DNA from: Streptomyces curacoi
GTDB taxonomy: Bacteria > Actinomycetota > Actinomycetes > Streptomycetales > Streptomycetaceae
Assembly: GCF_001513975.1 (NCBI RefSeq)
Contig: NZ_KQ947991.1
Coordinates: 131,732-195,731, forward strand
Direction: 5' to 3'
DNA length: 64,000 bases
Shown: piece after piece, positions 60,391 through 64,000 of the stretch
How the letters are laid out: every line of letters begins with the position of its first letter
Numbering within the stretch: the first letter of the stretch is position 1
Notes under the pieces: generated by a model
The model's database searches: none
What the model was told of the DNA's origin: nothing
What the model saw: the letters and a program-made list of their open reading frames with translations, nothing else
Made by a program: the position numbers and the translations under genes

Positions 60391-61209
60391 TCAGAGTCCT
60401 GGACGGCCCGTGGCCACCGCGTAGAAGGCGACCGCTGCCGCCGCGCCGACGTTGAGGGAGTCGACGCCGTGGGCCATCGGGATGCGCACCCATTCGTCGG
60501 CGGCGACCAGGGCCTGGGTGGACAGGCCGTCGCCCTCGGCGCCGAGCATCAGCGCGACCCGGTCCATCCGGTGCGGGGCCGCCTCGTCGAGGGTTTTGGC
60601 CTTCTCGTCGGGGGTGAGGGCGAGCAAAGCGAACCCCGCTTCGCGCACCGACTCCAGGCCCTTGGGCCAGGTGTCCAGGCGGGCGTAGGGGACGGAGAAG
60701 ACCGCGCCCATGGAGACCTTGACGCTGCGGCGGTACAGGGGGTCGGCGCAGTCCGGGGAGAGCAGGACCGCGTCCATGCCGAGGGCGGCCGCCGAGCGGA
60801 AGATGGCGCCGATGTTGGTGTGGTCGTTGACCGACTCCATGATCACGACCCGGCGGGCGGTCTGGAGGAGTTCGGTGGCCGTCGGGAGCGGCTTGCGCTG
60901 CATGGAGGCGAGCGCGCCACGGTGCACGTGATAGCCGGTGACCTGCTCGGCGAGCTCCGGGCTGACCGCGTACACCGGGGCCGGGAGCTCGTCGATGACG
61001 TCGCGCATGACGTCGACCCACTTGGCGGAGAGCAGCATCGAGCGCATCTCGTAGCCGGCTTCCTTGGCCCGTCTGATGACCTTCTCGCCCTCGGCGATGA
61101 ACAGGCCCTCGGCCGGCTCGCGCTTGCGGCGCAGTTCGACGTCGGTCAGGCCCGTGTAGTCGCGCAGGCGCGGGTCGTCGGGGTCCTCGACGGTGATGAG
61201 ATCGGCCAC
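60391..61209 (-). CDS. TrmH/SpoU-family RNA 2'-O-methyltransferase
   Basis: A 272-residue SPOUT methyltransferase. An N-terminal substrate-binding domain starts with ITVEDPDDPRLRDYTGL. The knotted catalytic domain has VNDHTNIGAIFRSAAALG (motif 1, with the Arg), ALMLGAEGDGLS (motif 2) and VRIPMAHGVDSLNVGAAAAVA (motif 3). Target RNA, tRNA or 23S rRNA, cannot be told. ATG start at 61209, 64 bases after the CysG-like gene. Confidence 0.92.
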   Translation of the reverse strand: MADLITVEDPDDPRLRDYTGLTDVELRRKREPAEGLFIAEGEKVIRRAKEAGYEMRSMLLSAKWVDVMRDVIDELPAPVYAVSPELAEQVTGYHVHRGALASMQRKPLPTATELLQTARRVVIMESVNDHTNIGAIFRSAAALGMDAVLLSPDCADPLYRRSVKVSMGAVFSVPYARLDTWPKGLESVREAGFALLALTPDEKAKTLDEAAPHRMDRVALMLGAEGDGLSTQALVAADEWVRIPMAHGVDSLNVGAAAAVAFYAVATGRPGL

Positions 61210-61273
61210 AGGGTGATACTGCCTTGTCCTGGGTGCGGTGCCAACGGCTTGGAACGGGTTGGGTTACCCCGGG

Positions 61274-62515
61274 TTACTCGCCCGGTGCGGAGGCCGTGGG
61301 GCCGACCTTCACGACCTCGCCGATGACGATGACCGCCGGGGGCTTCACGTCCTCGGTCCGTACGGTCTCCGCGACCGTCGCCAGGGTCGCGTCGACGCGG
61401 CGCTGGGCGGCCGTCGTGCCCTCCTGGACCAGGGCGACCGGGGTGTCCGCGGACTTGCCGTGCGCCACGAGCGTCTCGGCGATCTTGCCGATCTTGTCGA
61501 CGCCCATGAGGATCACCAGGGTCCCGGTCAGCTTCGCCAGCGACGGCCAGTCGACCAGCGAGCGCTCGTCGTCGGGGGCCACATGGCCGCTGACCACCGT
61601 GAACTCGTGGGCCACGCCCCGGTGGGTGACCGGGATGCCGGCCGCGCCCGGCACCGAGATCGAGCTGGAGATACCGGGGACGACCGTGCAGGGGATGCCT
61701 GCCTCGGCGAGGGCCTGGAGCTCCTCCATGCCGCGGCCGAAGACATACGGGTCCCCGCCCTTGAGGCGTACGACCGACTTGCCCTGCTTGGCGTGCTCGA
61801 TCAGGGCGTTGTTGATGGCCTCCTGGGCCATGAAACGGCCGTACGGGATCTTCGCCGCGTCGATCACCTCGACGTGCGGCGGGAGTTCCGCGAGCAGGTC
61901 GCGCGGGCCGAGGCGGTCGGCGATGACGACATCGGCCTCGGCAAGGAGGCGACGGCCGCGGACCGTGATCAGGTCCGGGTCGCCGGGGCCGCCGCCGACG
62001 AGGGCGACGCCGGGAGTGCGGGTGCGGTGGTGGGGGGCGACGAGGGTGCCGTCGCGCAGGCCCTCGACGACCGCGTCGCGGATGGCGGCGGTGTGGCGGG
62101 GGTCCCGGCCGCTCGCGCTGGTGGTGAGGACCGCGACCGTGACGCCCTCGCTGTGGCCGGTGGCCGGGGTCCAGGCGGTGGCGGCGTCGGCGTCGTCGGA
62201 GCGCACGCACCAGACGCGGTTTCGCTCCGCTTCGGCGGAGGCTCGGGTGTTGGCTTCCTTGTCGCCGGTGGCGATGAGGGCGTACCAGGCGTCGGCCAGG
62301 TCGCCCTCCTCGTAGGGGCGCTTCTGCCAGGTGAGCTCCCCCGCGTCCGCCATCGCCTCGACCGAGGGGGTCGCCTCGGGGGACACGAGGAGGATGTCCG
62401 CGCCTGCTGCGATCAGTGCCGGGAGGCGGCGCTGGGCGACCTGGCCGCCGCCGAGGACGACCACTTTGCGGCCGGTGAGGCGGAGGCCTACGGGGTAGGC
62501 GGGGTTTTCGGCCAT
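61274..62515 (-). CDS. CysG-like bifunctional enzyme: precorrin-2 dehydrogenase plus uroporphyrinogen-III methyltransferase
   Basis: A 413-residue two-domain protein. The N-terminal part (about 1-150) has the NAD-binding VVVLGGGQVAQRRLPALIAAGADI and IATGDKEANTRAS of siroheme synthase. The C-terminal part (about 165-413) is a SUMT with VGGGPGDPDLITVRGRRLL, PYGRFMAQEAIN, VVRLKGGDPYVFGRG and GIPVTHRG. It would convert uroporphyrinogen III to precorrin-2 and then to sirohydrochlorin, feeding siroheme and possibly cobalamin. The neighbouring cobT fusion supports the cobalamin side. It is often annotated cobA or cysG; I leave the symbol open. Confidence 0.92.
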   Translation of the reverse strand: MAENPAYPVGLRLTGRKVVVLGGGQVAQRRLPALIAAGADILLVSPEATPSVEAMADAGELTWQKRPYEEGDLADAWYALIATGDKEANTRASAEAERNRVWCVRSDDADAATAWTPATGHSEGVTVAVLTTSASGRDPRHTAAIRDAVVEGLRDGTLVAPHHRTRTPGVALVGGGPGDPDLITVRGRRLLAEADVVIADRLGPRDLLAELPPHVEVIDAAKIPYGRFMAQEAINNALIEHAKQGKSVVRLKGGDPYVFGRGMEELQALAEAGIPCTVVPGISSSISVPGAAGIPVTHRGVAHEFTVVSGHVAPDDERSLVDWPSLAKLTGTLVILMGVDKIGKIAETLVAHGKSADTPVALVQEGTTAAQRRVDATLATVAETVRTEDVKPPAVIVIGEVVKVGPTASAPGE

Positions 62516-62711
62516 GAGGGTGCGGCTCCTCTGTACGGCGGTGCAGTGGCCCTGACGTGCGGATTTTACGGGGCGGGCGGGGAGGGCGGCTCAGGTGTCC
62601 GGTGGCTGAGCGTCGTTGCCGGGTGCACGGCTGTGGGTGGTTGTGCCCACCCTCCCCACTCTCGGGACGTCGGCAGGGCATCCGGTGCTGTCGTACCGAA
62701 TGCCCCTGCGC

Positions 62712-64000
62712 CTACTTCTCGGTCACTCCCGCCGAATCGAACGTCGCCACCTCGTGCATCGCCCGCGCCGTGCTCTGCACCAGCGGCAGGGCCAGCAGCG
62801 CGCCCGTGCCCTCGCCCAGCCTCAGGTCCAGGTCGACCAGGGGGCGCAGGCCCAGCTTGTTGAGGGCGGCCACGTGGCCGGGCTCGGCGCTGCGGTGGCC
62901 CGCGATGCAGGCCGCCAGGACCTCGGGGGCGATCGCGCGGGCGACCAGGGCCGCCGCGCCGGCGCTGACGCCGTCCAGGATCACCGGTGTGCGCAGGGAC
63001 GCGCCGCCCAGCAGGAGGCCGACCAGCGCGGCGTGTTCGAAGCCGCCGATCGCCGCGAGGACACCGACGGGGTCGGCCGGGTCCGGCTGGTGGAGTTCGA
63101 TGGCGCGGCGGACGACCTCGGTCTTGCGGGCGAGGGTCTCGTCGTTGATTCCGGTGCCACGGCCCGTCACCTCGGCCGGGTCGGTGCCCGTGAAGACGGA
63201 GATCAGGGCCGCCGACGCGGTGGTGTTGGCGATGCCCATCTCGCCGGTCAGCAGGGCCTTGTTGCCGGCGGCCACCAGGTCACGGGCCGTCTCGATGCCC
63301 ACCTCGATGGCCTGCTTGGCCTCCTCGCGGGTCATCGCCGGGCCGGTCGTCATGTCCGAGGTGCCCGCGCGGACCTTGCGGGGCAGCAGACCGGGCGTGG
63401 CGGGCAGGTCGGCGGCCACGCCGACGTCCACCACGCACACCTCCGCGCCCACCTGGCCGGCGAAGGCGTTGCAGACCGCGCCGCCGCCGAGGAAGTTGGC
63501 GACCATCTGGGCCGTCACCTCCTGCGGCCAGGGGGTGACGCCCTGGGCATGCACGCCGTGGTCGCCGGCGAAGATCGCGACGGCCGCGGGCTCCGGGATC
63601 GGCGGCGGGCATTGCCGGGACAGACCGGACAGCTGCGCGGAGATGATCTCCAGCATGCCGAGCGCGCCGGCCGGCTTGGTCATGCGCTTCTGCCGTTCCC
63701 AGGCCTCACCGAGCGCCTTGGCGTCCAGCGGGCGGATCTGGGCGACGGTCTCGGCGAGCAGGTCGTGCGGCTCCTCGCCGGGCAGCGCGCGGCGGCCGTA
63801 CGTCTCCTCGTGCACGACCCACGACAGCGGGCGGCGCTTGGACCAGCCGGCCTGCATCAGCTCGGGCTCGTCCGGGAACTCGTCGACGTACCCGACGCAC
63901 AGGTAGGCGATGACCTCCAGGTGCTCGGGCAGGCCGAGGGCGCGGACCATCTCGCGCTCGTCGAAGAAGCTGACCCAGCCGACGCCGAGGCCCTCGGCGC
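62712..64000 (-). CDS. cobT: BluB-CobT fusion, N-terminus cut by window edge
   Basis: The C-terminal about 350 residues are nicotinate-nucleotide:dimethylbenzimidazole phosphoribosyltransferase: AIFAGDHGVHAQGVTPWPQE, NTTASAALISVFTG, GIGGFEHAALVGLLLGG-like and HRSAEPGHVAALNKLGL. Upstream in the same frame, up to the window edge, is the end of a BluB-type flavin enzyme: GLGVGWVSFFDEREMV and LPEHLEVIAYLCVGYVDEFP. The protein should thus both make dimethylbenzimidazole and attach it to ribose phosphate for the lower ligand of cobalamin. The ATG at 63950 is internal, not the start. Confidence 0.92.
   Translation of the reverse strand, partial: AEGLGVGWVSFFDEREMVRALGLPEHLEVIAYLCVGYVDEFPDEPELMQAGWSKRRPLSWVVHEETYGRRALPGEEPHDLLAETVAQIRPLDAKALGEAWERQKRMTKPAGALGMLEIISAQLSGLSRQCPPPIPEPAAVAIFAGDHGVHAQGVTPWPQEVTAQMVANFLGGGAVCNAFAGQVGAEVCVVDVGVAADLPATPGLLPRKVRAGTSDMTTGPAMTREEAKQAIEVGIETARDLVAAGNKALLTGEMGIANTTASAALISVFTGTDPAEVTGRGTGINDETLARKTEVVRRAIELHQPDPADPVGVLAAIGGFEHAALVGLLLGGASLRTPVILDGVSAGAAALVARAIAPEVLAACIAGHRSAEPGHVAALNKLGLRPLVDLDLRLGEGTGALLALPLVQSTARAMHEVATFDSAGVTEK

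Noticed and set aside
62516..62711. Cobalamin riboswitch between the CysG-like and cobT genes
   Set aside because: No recognisable B12-box or extended structured leader; the gap is under 200 bases.

Overview
The window is a gene-dense stretch of actinomycete chromosome, almost certainly from Streptomyces. The reasons are very high GC with strong G/C third positions, many GTG and some TTG starts, a recognisable ssgB sporulation gene, a BluB-CobT fusion, and the gene order alaS, rpsD, hisS, relA, secDF, ruvABC, pdxST and thrS. Most genes up to about 30 kb lie on the minus strand in tight, often overlapping operons.

Region 1 (1-12.5 kb, minus strand): an aroC fragment, aroE, mltG, ruvX, alaS and two small membrane-associated proteins, then rpsD, rarA, a VKOR-family protein, hisS and an MBL-fold hydrolase. 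Region 2 (12.6-30.6 kb): a membrane-anchored cyclophilin and a DUF349 protein on the plus strand converge on a long minus-strand block. That block holds relA, apt, secF, secD, yajC, ruvB, ruvA, ruvC, a YebC-family protein, pdxT, pdxS, a LemA-like protein, then a pimA-type mannosyltransferase, an acyltransferase and a pgsA-type phosphatidyltransferase (phosphatidylinositol mannoside synthesis). Protein export, stringent response, Holliday-junction processing and vitamin B6 synthesis therefore sit side by side.

Region 3 (30.8-40.8 kb): a divergent EF-G-like protein whose GTPase motifs are altered, an unknown four-segment membrane protein, a HIT protein, thrS, an unknown gene translationally coupled to a DUF4365 nuclease-like gene, and a divergent DEDDh exonuclease. 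Region 4 (40.76-48.73 kb): a pectin (rhamnogalacturonan) utilisation island with a binding protein, two permeases, a YesL-like protein and a Tat-exported PL26-like exo-lyase, plus an SRPBCC protein. Two identical tRNA-Val(CAC) genes in direct orientation bracket it. Its promoter region carries two CG-centred LacI-type operator candidates, and three hairpin repeats separate the lyase from the transport genes.

Region 5 (48.8-58.4 kb): ssgB with a divergent PGPGW membrane protein, a CGNR zinc-finger protein, small membrane proteins (one only 50 aa), a FrnE-like oxidoreductase, a tandem GNAT protein, pabB/pabC, a tRNA cluster (Gly, Cys, three Val-GAC), a zf-TFIIB protein and an APH-like kinase. 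Region 6 (58.5-64 kb): a membrane Ser/Thr kinase, a NUDIX hydrolase, a TrmH-family methyltransferase, a CysG-like siroheme/corrin enzyme and a BluB-CobT fusion cut by the window edge.

Most of the window is conserved core. The parts that best repay a second look are the tRNA-bracketed lyase island with its operators and hairpin array, the DUF4365 gene pair, the EF-G-like protein with degenerate GTPase motifs, and several unknown small or membrane proteins. No CRISPR array, insertion sequence or prophage was seen.
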